From: Cytophagales bacterium
Lineage (GTDB): Bacteria; Bacteroidota; Bacteroidia; Cytophagales; Cyclobacteriaceae
NCBI GenBank assembly: GCA_003541895.1
Contig: DPLR01000545.1
Coordinates: 1 to 12,816 of the forward strand
Direction of reading: 5' to 3'
Length of the DNA stretch: 12,816 nucleotides
Shown: piece by piece, positions 1-7,817 of the stretch
Layout: each line of letters begins with the position of its first letter
How positions within the stretch are numbered: the first letter of the stretch is position 1
Program-made: the position numbers and the translations under genes
Notes under the pieces: generated by a model
The model's database searches: none
What the model saw: the letters and a program-made list of their open reading frames with translations, nothing else
Told to the model about the DNA's origin: nothing

Positions 1-2
1 AA

Positions 3-2372
3 TTCTTAGCAGCTAGACATTTAAATTTACTCAACATTTCCGCTACACAGGTTTCCCAGCTTCTGCTTTCTCCGAACGATCCCTTAAAGGCTATCCCGAT
101 GCTGAACGAGATTGTTGTTTGGCTTTCATCAATGAATCGATCTGTGTTTGATTTATTGATAAGTCATGAACCTCTTCTTATCCTAAGATCTAACAAACAT
201 TTCAGCCAGCCTGATAGAGAAAAAATTGTTTCATCTCTCTTAAAACTCTCCAATGATTTTGAAATATTAGACACTTACGACTGGCGAAAATTTTACGTTA
301 GAGTAAAGCACACAAGTCTCAAGTCTCAACTTAAGCCATTCATAATTGATCGTACCAAAAATTCGGTTTCGAGAAGGATCGCAATTGATATTGGAGGAGC
401 GTGTCGAGAATTAGGACTGATTGAATCTCTTTTCCAAGTTTTAGAAGCAAAGGACGAAGAACCTTACTTAAGAAGAGAGGCAATTAATTCAATTGGGCTC
501 ATCAATGATACAAGTGCTCTTAATCGCTTGATGAAGTACGCCTTGATTGATCAACCAGAGGATACAGATGATGAACTTAAAGGTTCAGCATTGGACATCT
601 TGTATCCAACATATATTTCCACTGATAAAATGTTGAATGCTCTTTCTACCGTCAAGCGTAAAAATTTGTATGGAGCATATAAAGGGTTTCTAGATGGGGT
701 CGGATATACGATACCAGATGGTGAACTTGAAACAGCTGTTAAGTTCTTTTTACACAATAATTTTTATGATAACCATGTAGAAAACAATTTCGAAAGTTTA
801 AACCTTCGAATAATCGAGCGCTGCTGGAATCACAAACTATCGTCTGAAGGTCTAAGCAATTTTGCTCAACTCATTTACAAAATGAGGGTGAAGTACGTTG
901 GATTTGAAGTGCCGGAGGAATCTATTAATCGCAGGCCAGTGGTTAAAAGTATTATAGAGACGATAGGTGAAGAATCCGAGGTTTATCATATAGTCGGAAG
1001 TTATGGTCAAGGCACTCAATTGATAAGACAGTCTGACTGGGACTGGTTAGTTGAGATTGTTGAAAATGCAACAATTGAAAATCAATTCAAAATAAGTCGG
1101 ATACTTTGGACGATCTCGGATTTAAAAATTGCTAAACACGTCAATGACTTCGTTAAACTAGCTTTCCGCCACACTCAAATAAGAGATCGTTACAAGAATT
1201 TTTTTGACGCTATTGAAATCGATTCAGACGAAGCCAAAAAACTAAAGGAAGATTTGGTGCTTCATGCCACAATTAAGAAAAATCAAAGTAAACCTGTTCG
1301 AAAAAAAATTCTAGGTCCGTCACCACAAGAAAAATGTAGGGAATTGATTAAAGAATTCTCCTCAAGCCAACTAAAGGCATTCTGGGGAGTAGTATACTTC
1401 TTAAGCATTGATGAAAGTCAAAACACGATAAATGATCTAGAGTTTGACATAACCAAACTGCCTCAGTGGAATTTCGTGAGTGATATCCACGATTCGATTT
1501 TCAATGCAGCTAAGAGTTATATCCAAGAATTCAAGCCTGAATCAAAATGGATATTGACTGATCAGTATCAAAGACCTGAGTTAAGTGGGTATAAAGCCTT
1601 GTTACTACTGCGGAAACATGAGCCAGAGTTCATCGAAACCCTATCTTCATTTTTTTGGGAAAAATGGACTGCCACAATTCTGTATTGTTCTCTTAACTCT
1701 CTAAACGAATTGCCTGAAGACCGGAAGTATTTATTGAAAAAATGTTTCGATGTCAACCAAGAAAGCGGTTACGCAAATAAGATTCTCAGCACATATTTAC
1801 TTTACAGGCTTGAGAAAAAAAGAGACCTTTTTGATTTGCACAAAATAAAGGCGATACTCAACGAAGACCTTGCTAAAGTTTTGTTGCGGCTTTGTGTTCA
1901 CAAATCTTGTAACATTCAAAATCAAGAATATATCCTTGATTTCTTACTTGATAACGAGTCGTCATCCGTCAAAAAATTTGCATATAGCAAATTCAGGAAA
2001 TTAGTTGCGGGCAAAGCCATGTCTCTAGAGGTGGAACTTGCTATTTTAGCTGCTTCGCGTCTTTTAATACACCCTGATGAGAATTGGATAAACTTCTGGT
2101 CATCATTAAAAAAGAATGATAATGCCGAGAAGATATTTTTGAAAGCAGCTAATCGCCTCGGTTTTGGAAGGGCTCGACATATTGAATCGCTAGATGCGAA
2201 TCAAAGATCAGAAATTCTCATCTGGCTATATAAACACTTTCCCCCTAATCAAGATCCAATTCATCTCCACTTTACATATTCTCCTTCTGATCGTGATAAT
2301 ATCGCAGACTATCGAAGCCAAATCTTGAGAAGCCTTATAGAAGAAGGTTCAGTCGAATCAGTTTCGGCATAA
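3..2372 (+). CDS. 5'-partial large STAND/NACHT-like defence NTPase: HEAT-repeat region, ended by a premature stop
   Basis: The frame is open from the left edge (first full codon at 3), so the first ATG at 99 is probably internal and 789 codons of a larger gene are visible. The N-terminal NTPase module would lie outside the window. The visible part is alpha-helical with HEAT-like repeats (clear around nt 350-540) and carries a stretch I recognise from large NACHT-type proteins: FLAARHL at nt 3-23, a WLSSMN.SVFDLL segment near nt 120, and ELKGSALDILYP followed by KRKNLYGAYKGFL near nt 570-695. In that family the HEAT region is followed directly by a nuclease-like C-terminus. Here it stops at TAA 2370-2372, and the missing C-terminus continues in the same frame (see 2421-3092). 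The gene is visibly more AT-rich than those after 3.2 kb. Such proteins are thought to act as cytoplasmic phage sensors; that role is inferred from the family, and the family call is from memory of its motifs. Confidence 0.72.
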   Translation, partial: FLAARHLNLLNISATQVSQLLLSPNDPLKAIPMLNEIVVWLSSMNRSVFDLLISHEPLLILRSNKHFSQPDREKIVSSLLKLSNDFEILDTYDWRKFYVRVKHTSLKSQLKPFIIDRTKNSVSRRIAIDIGGACRELGLIESLFQVLEAKDEEPYLRREAINSIGLINDTSALNRLMKYALIDQPEDTDDELKGSALDILYPTYISTDKMLNALSTVKRKNLYGAYKGFLDGVGYTIPDGELETAVKFFLHNNFYDNHVENNFESLNLRIIERCWNHKLSSEGLSNFAQLIYKMRVKYVGFEVPEESINRRPVVKSIIETIGEESEVYHIVGSYGQGTQLIRQSDWDWLVEIVENATIENQFKISRILWTISDLKIAKHVNDFVKLAFRHTQIRDRYKNFFDAIEIDSDEAKKLKEDLVLHATIKKNQSKPVRKKILGPSPQEKCRELIKEFSSSQLKAFWGVVYFLSIDESQNTINDLEFDITKLPQWNFVSDIHDSIFNAAKSYIQEFKPESKWILTDQYQRPELSGYKALLLLRKHEPEFIETLSSFFWEKWTATILYCSLNSLNELPEDRKYLLKKCFDVNQESGYANKILSTYLLYRLEKKRDLFDLHKIKAILNEDLAKVLLRLCVHKSCNIQNQEYILDFLLDNESSSVKKFAYSKFRKLVAGKAMSLEVELAILAASRLLIHPDENWINFWSSLKKNDNAEKIFLKAANRLGFGRARHIESLDANQRSEILIWLYKHFPPNQDPIHLHFTYSPSDRDNIADYRSQILRSLIEEGSVESVSA
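2370..2372 (+). other. In-frame TAA splitting the HEAT region from the nuclease-like domain
   Basis: The TAA is in the same frame as both the upstream fragment (3-2372) and the downstream fragment (2421-3092). The 16 codons between the stop and the TTG at 2421 contain no stop and read KRVSRVLEGVTDFRWW, which looks like normal protein and matches the bridge expected in this family between HEAT repeats and the W.PP.P segment. A single base change would restore one continuous frame; TTA (Leu) to TAA is the most natural ancestor because it gives SVSALKRVSRVL with regular hydrophobic spacing. It could be a real nonsense mutation, a sequencing or assembly error, or recoding; nothing nearby proves recoding. 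Confidence 0.85.
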
Positions 2373-2420
2373 AAAAGAGTATCGCGTGTACTTGAAGGTG
2401 TAACAGACTTTCGCTGGTGG

Positions 2421-3092
2421 TTGCTCTCCGCGAGAGAAAACATGAGAAAAAATTCATGGCAGCCACCTAGTCCAAACGAATTGAGGGTTAGTTTAAATAA
2501 CATTCAAAGGCGTTTTGTTAGAAGCAACTTGGAATTACTAGATGTTGTTCTAGAATCATTGACTCGATTGCAAGAAAAGCTAAAAGGCCAAAACCCAACC
2601 GCTTTTTTTCTTTGGAACATCTCTCAAGTTGGCAAGAAAAATACTTATAAAAGGAAGGACGAAAACGCGTTGTCTGATTTTGTGAAAATGCATTTTGATT
2701 ATGACCTAAAGGGACAAAATATTGTAATCAATCGCGAAGTTGAAATCAAAAGAAGTACTGGTGTGAAAGATGGGGCAAGAACTGATATTTATATTCAGGC
2801 GGTAAATCGTGAAAATCATGAAGACCATTTTTCGCTAGTAATTGAAACGAAAGGCTGTTGGAATCCAGACCTTGACACTTCAATGGAAAATCAGTTAAAA
2901 GGAAAGTACCTTTCCAAATACAAGTCGGTTGTGGGAATTTATTTGGTGGGTTGGTACTATTGCAAACACTTAAAGGCACCAGCAAAACATAAAAATGTTT
3001 CAAAGGTCAATAAAATCTTAGATACCCAAGCTCAAGAATTAAGCACTGATGGCCTGGTATTTAAAGGTTACATTCTTGATTGCGGTATATAA
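2421..3092 (+). CDS. PD-(D/E)XK nuclease-like C-terminal fragment of the upstream defence protein
   Basis: This is 223 codons from a TTG at 2421, or 216 from ATG 2442, which follows an AGAGA stretch. Residues 1-65 (from the TTG) form the helical linker typical of the family (NSWQPPSPNEL, then LLDVVLESLTRLQEKL and FLWN). Residues 80-180 resemble a PD-(D/E)XK fold: an E in a leading helix (DENALSDFV), REVEI, Asp122 in GARTDIYI, Glu142 and Lys144 in VIETKG, then QLKGKYL and GIYLVGWYYC. The D...ExK catalytic set looks intact. The frame equals that of the upstream fragment, and 48 nt separate it from the TAA, so it is most likely the detached C-terminus of one ancestral protein. Whether it is translated alone is unknown; no convincing ribosome site decides the start. 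DNA or RNA cleavage is inferred from the fold. Confidence 0.7.
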   Translation: MLSARENMRKNSWQPPSPNELRVSLNNIQRRFVRSNLELLDVVLESLTRLQEKLKGQNPTAFFLWNISQVGKKNTYKRKDENALSDFVKMHFDYDLKGQNIVINREVEIKRSTGVKDGARTDIYIQAVNRENHEDHFSLVIETKGCWNPDLDTSMENQLKGKYLSKYKSVVGIYLVGWYYCKHLKAPAKHKNVSKVNKILDTQAQELSTDGLVFKGYILDCGI

Positions 3093-3190
3093 TACTCTGA
3101 TTTTTTTCTCACCCGATCAAATGTCTCATTAAACCAATCATAAACCTTTTATTAAATGAATACTTACTCACAACTGCACTGCAGATTATC

Positions 3191-3198
3191 TACTTTCG
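3191..3198 (+). promoter_or_regulatory. Possible -7 promoter element for the lipoprotein gene
   Basis: TACTTTCG matches the Bacteroidota -7 consensus TAnnTTTG at all but one base and lies 27 nt before the ATG at 3226. I see no convincing TTG-type -33 element upstream, so this is weak. The rest of the 3093-3225 gap shows no hairpin terminator after the nuclease-like fragment. Confidence 0.25.
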
Positions 3199-3225
3199 CA
3201 CAACCACAACCTAAACCAATCGAAT

Positions 3226-3777
3226 ATGAAATCAGTGCGTTCTTCTAATACGAGCTGTCTATTCTGTTTCTTACTGATCATTTCACTTGCGTCTTGTTCT
3301 AAAAAACAAGCTACCGAACAACCGGCCAATCAATCGTATGATGTGTCAGACCTTAAAGACTTCCCTAAAGAGTGGGTGCTAGCCGAGGACACGCACACTG
3401 ATTCATTAAAGCAGAATTTTGTTATCCCTGTGGATAGTGCCAATGAAATTGTGGGCAGTATCACCATTGTGCAAAACGGAAACGAATGGCAGATGATTAC
3501 CAAAGGCTTCTTTGCTCCGGGCACGTATGTGGTTAAAAACTTTGCCCAAGCGCACGATGGCGGCACACTGGTTTTCTTTGATGCCTTACTTCAAAACACA
3601 CAAGACACCACCACGTTAAAATTGAGCATCAACTTTAATCACCCCGAAGGAAATGAAATCATGGCCAGTGCATTCACTTGCCTCAATTGCTATGATTACC
3701 CTAAAGTGCAAATGATAGAAAAGTCAATCGCGGCCCGAGTTCCACAGAAACCGCTAAGTGAACTTCAATACGATTGA
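3226..3777 (+). CDS. Small lipoprotein of unknown function
   Basis: The 183-residue product starts with a positively charged N-terminus and a hydrophobic stretch (residues 11-21) ending in the lipobox LASC. Cys24 is the predicted lipidated residue of a signal peptidase II substrate. The residues after it (SKKQ) lack the acidic motif that sends Bacteroidota lipoproteins to the cell surface, so a periplasm-facing membrane position is more likely. The mature part looks beta-rich, with VGSITIVQNGNEWQM near 76-90, and has a CLNC pair at 152-155 that could form a disulfide or bind a metal. I recognise no family. It stands alone: the AT-rich defence region ends 133 bp upstream and the tandem repeat array begins about 60 bp downstream. 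Confidence 0.75.
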   Translation: MKSVRSSNTSCLFCFLLIISLASCSKKQATEQPANQSYDVSDLKDFPKEWVLAEDTHTDSLKQNFVIPVDSANEIVGSITIVQNGNEWQMITKGFFAPGTYVVKNFAQAHDGGTLVFFDALLQNTQDTTTLKLSINFNHPEGNEIMASAFTCLNCYDYPKVQMIEKSIAARVPQKPLSELQYD

Positions 3778-4375
3778 GCTTTGCGCTTCGGAAACAGGCT
3801 TATTGAGCAGTTTTACCGGAAACACACAACAAAGGGACAGAAATACATAAAATCCTCAGGGATATATCAAACATCCGTACGGTAATACATAAAACCCTCA
3901 CGGTAATATCAAATATCCGTGCGGTAATACATAAAACCCTCACAGGAATATCAAACATCCGTACGGTAATACATAAAACCCTCAAGGAAACATCAAACAT
4001 CCGTACGGTAATACATAAAAGCCTCACAGGAATATTAAACAACCGTACGGAAATACATAAAACCCTCACAGGAATATCAAACATCCGTACGGTAATACAT
4101 AAAACTCTCGCGGAAACATCAAACATCCGTACGGATATACATAAAACCCTCACAGGAATATCAAACATCCGTACGGTAATACATAAAACCCTCACGGTAA
4201 TATCAAATATCCGTACGGAAATACATGATTCCGTCACCGAAACATCTGACATCGTACTGGAATTAGATAACATGAGTCTGTTCAGCCAACTGTATCAAAA
4301 TAGAAAAACACTAAATTGACAATCCACAACATTCGCTGGTTCGTTGTCGTTTAAACAAAACCAAATCCCTTCGGC
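3778..4375. other. 598-bp intergenic stretch dominated by the repeat array
   Basis: Apart from the repeat array (3839-4258), this stretch has about 60 bp after the lipoprotein stop and about 115 bp before the permease ATG. I see no RNA gene, clear terminator hairpin or convincing promoter in either flank. A TTGAC at 4316-4320 upstream of the permease has no matching -7 element that I can defend. Confidence 0.6.
3839..4258. repeat. Tandem array of about ten 42-bp units, each two related 21-bp halves
   Basis: Ten contiguous 42-bp units begin at 3839, 3881, 3923, 3965, 4007, 4049, 4091, 4133, 4175 and 4217. There are no spacers. The first half-unit carries AATACATAAAACCCTCA and the second AATATCAAACATCCGTAC; the halves share GG.AATA, AA, A, CC and AC at matching places, giving a 21-bp sub-period, close to two helical turns. 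Junctions between most units read CCGTACGG, an 8-bp perfect palindrome; the mid-unit position carries a degenerate form such as CCTCACGG. The edge units are the most diverged, as in an old minisatellite. Both strands are open in one frame across the array simply because the unit length is a multiple of three. It lies between the lipoprotein and the permease gene; function is unknown. Confidence 0.93.
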
Positions 4376-6799
4376 ATGATCAAAAATTACCTCACCATCG
4401 CTATCCGTAGTTTTCTAAAACACAAATCGTTTACATTTTTGAACATCGCGGGCTTGTCGTTGGGCATGGTGGCGAGCCTTTTGATTTTGCAGTACGTGAA
4501 GTACGAGCGCAGCTACGATGCTTTTCACAGCAAAGCGCAAGACATCTACCGGGTGAATTACAACCAATGGCAGAATGGCAAACTCCGTTTTGAATGTGCG
4601 GCAGCTGTGCAAGCGGTAGGCCCTGCATTAAAAAATAATTTTCCGGAGGTGCTGCGCTTCACTCGGTTCTTTCCTACCAGCGGCATTATGAGTTATAACA
4701 GCCCCGCCCACGGAGTAGTCTCCTTTCGTGAGGAGAAAATGCAAATAACCGACTCCAGTTCATTCGAAGTTTTTGACATCCACTTGGTAGAGGGCGATAA
4801 AATGCAAGCGCTAACAGGACCCAACAAAGTAGTGATCAGTACCAACGCAGCCAAGCGCTACTTTGGAAATGAAAACCCGATAACAAAAACTATTTCGTGG
4901 GATGGCAACAGAAATCTTGAAGTGACTGGCGTTTTTGAATCGTTGCCGCAGAACTCTCACCTCAAATTCGATTTTATGATTTCGTATGGCACGCTCTTCA
5001 AGATGGCCGGTCGTGAGGCAGAGACCGCTTGGGGCTGGTATGATTTCAACACCTATGTATTGCTACAACATGGCACCGATCACAAAGCACTACAAGCAAA
5101 GTGGGATCAATGGCTGGCTAAGGCAAGGGCTGAGGACTGGAAGAAATACAATGGTAAACAGGAGTTCCCCCTGCAGCCGTTGTTGGATATCCATCTAGGC
5201 AAAGTTTTGTTGCAGGAGTCGCAACCGGATGAGCGAGGTACTGCCGATAGCGTGTATGCACTTACCGCCATTGCTTTCTTTATTTTAATCATCGCTTGGG
5301 TAAACTACATTAACCTTGCCACGGCTAAATCTTTTGAACGTGCCAACGAAGTGGGCGTGCGAAAAGTGATGGGCGCACAAAAAAACCAATTGATGAAACA
5401 GTTTTTGAGTGAAGCTTTCCTGATTAATCTTTTGGCGGCAAGTATCTCTGTGCTGGCCGTTCGCTTGTTGTGGCCTTCATTCAGTAATTTATCGGGGAGA
5501 GCTATTCCGCTCGCGTATTTGGGGCAATCTAGTTTTTGGGTGTTGGTTGCCGGATTGTTTTTGGTTGGCACAGTGCTGGCGGGTTTTTATCCGGCCATTG
5601 TGCTCTCCAGTTTCAAACCTGTATCAGTGCTGAAAGGAAAGGTGATGCACAATCCACAAGGAAATTTTTTAAGAAAAGGGTTGGTGGTATTTCAGTTCGT
5701 AACTTCTGTGGTACTCATCAGTGGCAGTGTAATTGTCTATCAACAATTGCAGTTCATGCGCAACCAAGATTTAGGAGTGAATATTAATCAGACACTGGTG
5801 CTGAAAGGTCCTGGTGTAGTAGTCGATTCATTATTTAGAAATGCATTTGAAGGGCTCAAGGCCGATGCTATGCGCGTGCCTGGTGTGAAGAATATTACGG
5901 GCTCATCGAATGTGCCAGGCGATGAAATTTTTTGGGCGAATGGAATCCGAAAATTGGGCGAGCCCGAAGGGAGTCACATCAGCGGATACATTGTAGGCAT
6001 GGATCACGATTATGTGAACGCCTTTAATTTGAAAATAATTGAAGGCCGGAATTACGACCCCACCTCCAACGGCAAAAAGAGCGTGATCATCAACCGAGCT
6101 ATGGCTAGTGCGCTTGACTACAAAGACCCTAAAAGTGCCATTGGCGAAAAAGTGACTCAAGGCAGAGACACAATGGAAATTATTGGCGTGCTGGAGAATT
6201 ATCATCAGATGAGCTTGAAAGAACAAGTGACTCCCCTCGTGTATCGTTACACACCGCAGTTTGCTTCCTTCATTTCCTTTAAATTAGAAACTCAAAATTA
6301 TCAGCAAGTTCTCGCAGGGTTACAAAAAGTGTGGGACACTCATTTCCCAGGCAACCCCATGGATTATTTTTTCCTCGACCAATTTTTTAATCGCCAATAC
6401 GATGGCGACAAACGGTTTGGTCAAATTTTTTCTGGCTTCACCTTGTTGGCCATCTTTGTTTCGTGCCTCGGTTTATTTGGCCTCGCATCGTTCATGACTT
6501 TGCAGCGCACCAAAGAAATTGGCATCCGCAAAGCGCTTGGGTCAACCTCCGCACAAGTGGTGTTCTTGCTTTCAAAAGGATTTATACAATTGGTTTTGAT
6601 TGCCAACCTCATTGCGTGGCCGCTCGCTTGGTACATCATGGATAGCTGGCTTGAGGCCTTCCCCTACCGCATCACTATTAACCCCGTTTTGTTCTTGTTG
6701 GCAGGATTGGGAGTGGTAATCATCGCCTTTGCCTCGGTAGGCCTACAGACATTTAAAGCCGCTCGATTAAATCCAGCGTTGACTTTGAAGAACGAGTGA
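4376..6799 (+). CDS. FtsX/MacB-type ABC transporter permease
   Basis: The 807-residue inner-membrane protein has the duplicated layout common in Bacteroidota: TM1 (about 20-41), a MacB-like periplasmic domain (about 45-285), three TMs (about 292-315, 345-367, 385-410), then TM5 (about 435-457), a second periplasmic domain (about 460-680) and three C-terminal TMs (about 684-706, 735-757, 770-792). The paired FtsX-domain motifs EVGVRKVMGA (near 324) and EIGIRKALGS (near 714) and the C-terminal NPALTLKNE are typical. Proteins of this class couple cytoplasmic ATP hydrolysis to periplasmic work such as lipoprotein handling or efflux of peptides and drugs; the substrate is unknown. No ATPase gene lies next to it, so it would use one encoded elsewhere. 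The start is supported by the hydrophilic MIKNYLTIAIRSFLKHK lead into TM1, standard for the family. Confidence 0.9.
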   Translation: MIKNYLTIAIRSFLKHKSFTFLNIAGLSLGMVASLLILQYVKYERSYDAFHSKAQDIYRVNYNQWQNGKLRFECAAAVQAVGPALKNNFPEVLRFTRFFPTSGIMSYNSPAHGVVSFREEKMQITDSSSFEVFDIHLVEGDKMQALTGPNKVVISTNAAKRYFGNENPITKTISWDGNRNLEVTGVFESLPQNSHLKFDFMISYGTLFKMAGREAETAWGWYDFNTYVLLQHGTDHKALQAKWDQWLAKARAEDWKKYNGKQEFPLQPLLDIHLGKVLLQESQPDERGTADSVYALTAIAFFILIIAWVNYINLATAKSFERANEVGVRKVMGAQKNQLMKQFLSEAFLINLLAASISVLAVRLLWPSFSNLSGRAIPLAYLGQSSFWVLVAGLFLVGTVLAGFYPAIVLSSFKPVSVLKGKVMHNPQGNFLRKGLVVFQFVTSVVLISGSVIVYQQLQFMRNQDLGVNINQTLVLKGPGVVVDSLFRNAFEGLKADAMRVPGVKNITGSSNVPGDEIFWANGIRKLGEPEGSHISGYIVGMDHDYVNAFNLKIIEGRNYDPTSNGKKSVIINRAMASALDYKDPKSAIGEKVTQGRDTMEIIGVLENYHQMSLKEQVTPLVYRYTPQFASFISFKLETQNYQQVLAGLQKVWDTHFPGNPMDYFFLDQFFNRQYDGDKRFGQIFSGFTLLAIFVSCLGLFGLASFMTLQRTKEIGIRKALGSTSAQVVFLLSKGFIQLVLIANLIAWPLAWYIMDSWLEAFPYRITINPVLFLLAGLGVVIIAFASVGLQTFKAARLNPALTLKNE

Positions 6800-6811
6800 T
6801 AACCAATGTTC

Positions 6812-6837
6812 TGAGCACACAAATATTTATTTGCTCA
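6812..6837. terminator. Possible shared terminator between convergent genes (26-bp near-palindrome)
   Basis: TGAGCA at 6812-6817 pairs with TGCTCA at 6832-6837, and the whole 26 bp is a near-palindrome with 11 of 13 pairs matching around a central AAATATTT. It sits in the 35-bp gap between the permease stop and the regulator stop codon, which it overlaps. That is the expected place for a bidirectional terminator. There is no clear U-tract on either strand, so this is tentative. Confidence 0.3.
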
Positions 6838-7758
6838 ATACTCATCGCACCAACCAAAGTTCTGATCAACAATGGTGGATTTTTCTTTTTTGATGTAATT
6901 CAAAAAAGCCTCTGCTACCATCGAGTGTTTCTTCCCTTTTGGCCAGATCAAACTCCACTGCGTTTTGATCGGCAGCCCTTGCACGGGGATGATTTGCAAA
7001 TCGCCACTCTGCAATTCTTTGCGAATACCAATCAGTGGCATGATAGAATAACCGAGCCCCGCCAACACCGCTTGTTTCACTGCTTCATTAGAAGTCAATT
7101 CCATTTTTTTTATTACAGGCACATGGTTACGCTGAATAAATTTTTCCATCGCCTGTCGTGTACCAGAACCTTGCTCTCGATAGATTAACGGCAATTCTTT
7201 GAAAAGTGATTTGTTGTACGTTCCCTTTTTAAATTTATGCGACTTATCTCCTACCAAAAATAATTTATTGGGGAGCAAGTCAAGGTGTTCTACTTTCACC
7301 GAGCGTGGTTGAATAGAAACCAAGGAGAGGTCAACCGCATTTTCTTCGATACTGGTAATTACTCGCTCCTTGTTGGTAACGTCCATCACTAACTCCACAC
7401 CTGGATTCTGTTTCATGAATGAAGAAAGAAAATAGGGCATCACATATTTTCCAGTGGACACTACCGAAATTTTTAAACGCCCCGTAAGCTGCGATTTGAA
7501 ATCGTGCGTCTTAAAATTGATTGCCGCCACCTCGTTCAATATTCGCTCGGCAGAGCGTGCTATCTCTTTGCCAAAGTCGGTAATGTAAATTTTTCTACCC
7601 ACCAATTCAGTGAGCGGCATATCGAACTGCTCCTGAAAATTCCGGAGTTGATTGGATACAGCTGGTTGCGTGAGGTGTAACTCTTCGGCTGTTTTTGTAA
7701 CGCTGCCCTTCTCAGCTATTTTCAAAAATATCTGTAATTGATTAAGTGTATAGTTCAT
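6835..7758 (-). CDS. LysR-family transcriptional regulator, CbbR/CmpR-like
   Basis: The 307-residue product has the N-terminal winged helix-turn-helix (residues 1-60; GSVTKTAEELHLTQPAVSNQ at 18-37) and an effector-binding domain from about 90 to 295. The segment VSTGKYVMPYFLSSF, followed by PGVELVMDVTNKERVI, closely resembles the start of that domain in CbbR and CmpR proteins, which control CO2 fixation or bicarbonate uptake in response to metabolites. The gene is divergent from the carbonic anhydrase and bicarbonate transporter genes across 126 bp, the standard arrangement for a LysR activator and its target. The control of carbon uptake is inferred from family resemblance plus position. Its 3' end is convergent with the permease gene. 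Confidence 0.9.
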   Translation of the reverse strand: MNYTLNQLQIFLKIAEKGSVTKTAEELHLTQPAVSNQLRNFQEQFDMPLTELVGRKIYITDFGKEIARSAERILNEVAAINFKTHDFKSQLTGRLKISVVSTGKYVMPYFLSSFMKQNPGVELVMDVTNKERVITSIEENAVDLSLVSIQPRSVKVEHLDLLPNKLFLVGDKSHKFKKGTYNKSLFKELPLIYREQGSGTRQAMEKFIQRNHVPVIKKMELTSNEAVKQAVLAGLGYSIMPLIGIRKELQSGDLQIIPVQGLPIKTQWSLIWPKGKKHSMVAEAFLNYIKKEKSTIVDQNFGWCDEY

Positions 7759-7776
7759 AACCTTTTCATGATGTAT

Positions 7777-7793
7777 TTCATACTAAATATGAA
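7777..7793. promoter_or_regulatory. Perfect 17-bp dyad, candidate LysR binding site
   Basis: TTCATA (7777-7782) and TATGAA (7788-7793) are perfect inverted arms around a 5-bp CTAAA. It contains T-N11-A spacings, the LysR-type box. It lies 19 bp upstream of the regulator start and about 90 bp upstream of the carbonic anhydrase start, fitting autoregulation plus divergent activation. Further TTCAT or ATGAA pentamers occur at 7754, 7765 and 7803. Confidence 0.5.
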
Positions 7794-7817
7794 TAAAAAA
7801 GAATGAATACCAAAGCC

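Noticed and set aside
2371..2376. Programmed frameshift or slippage at the AAAAAA run to bypass the stop
   Set aside because: The coding frame is identical before and after the stop, so a +1 or -1 shift would leave, not rejoin, the downstream frame.
3839..4258. CRISPR array
   Set aside because: The units are contiguous diverged copies with no unique spacers, and no cas genes are nearby.
3800..4273. A 157-residue minus-strand protein-coding gene over the repeats
   Set aside because: The open frame follows from a 42-bp unit, changes between units are not biased to third codon positions, and the equally repetitive plus strand is also open. Reported as a finding, not as a gene.
6796..7188. A 130-codon plus-strand frame after the permease
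   Set aside because: It is antisense to the well-supported LysR gene and its product looks like no protein family; a shadow frame.
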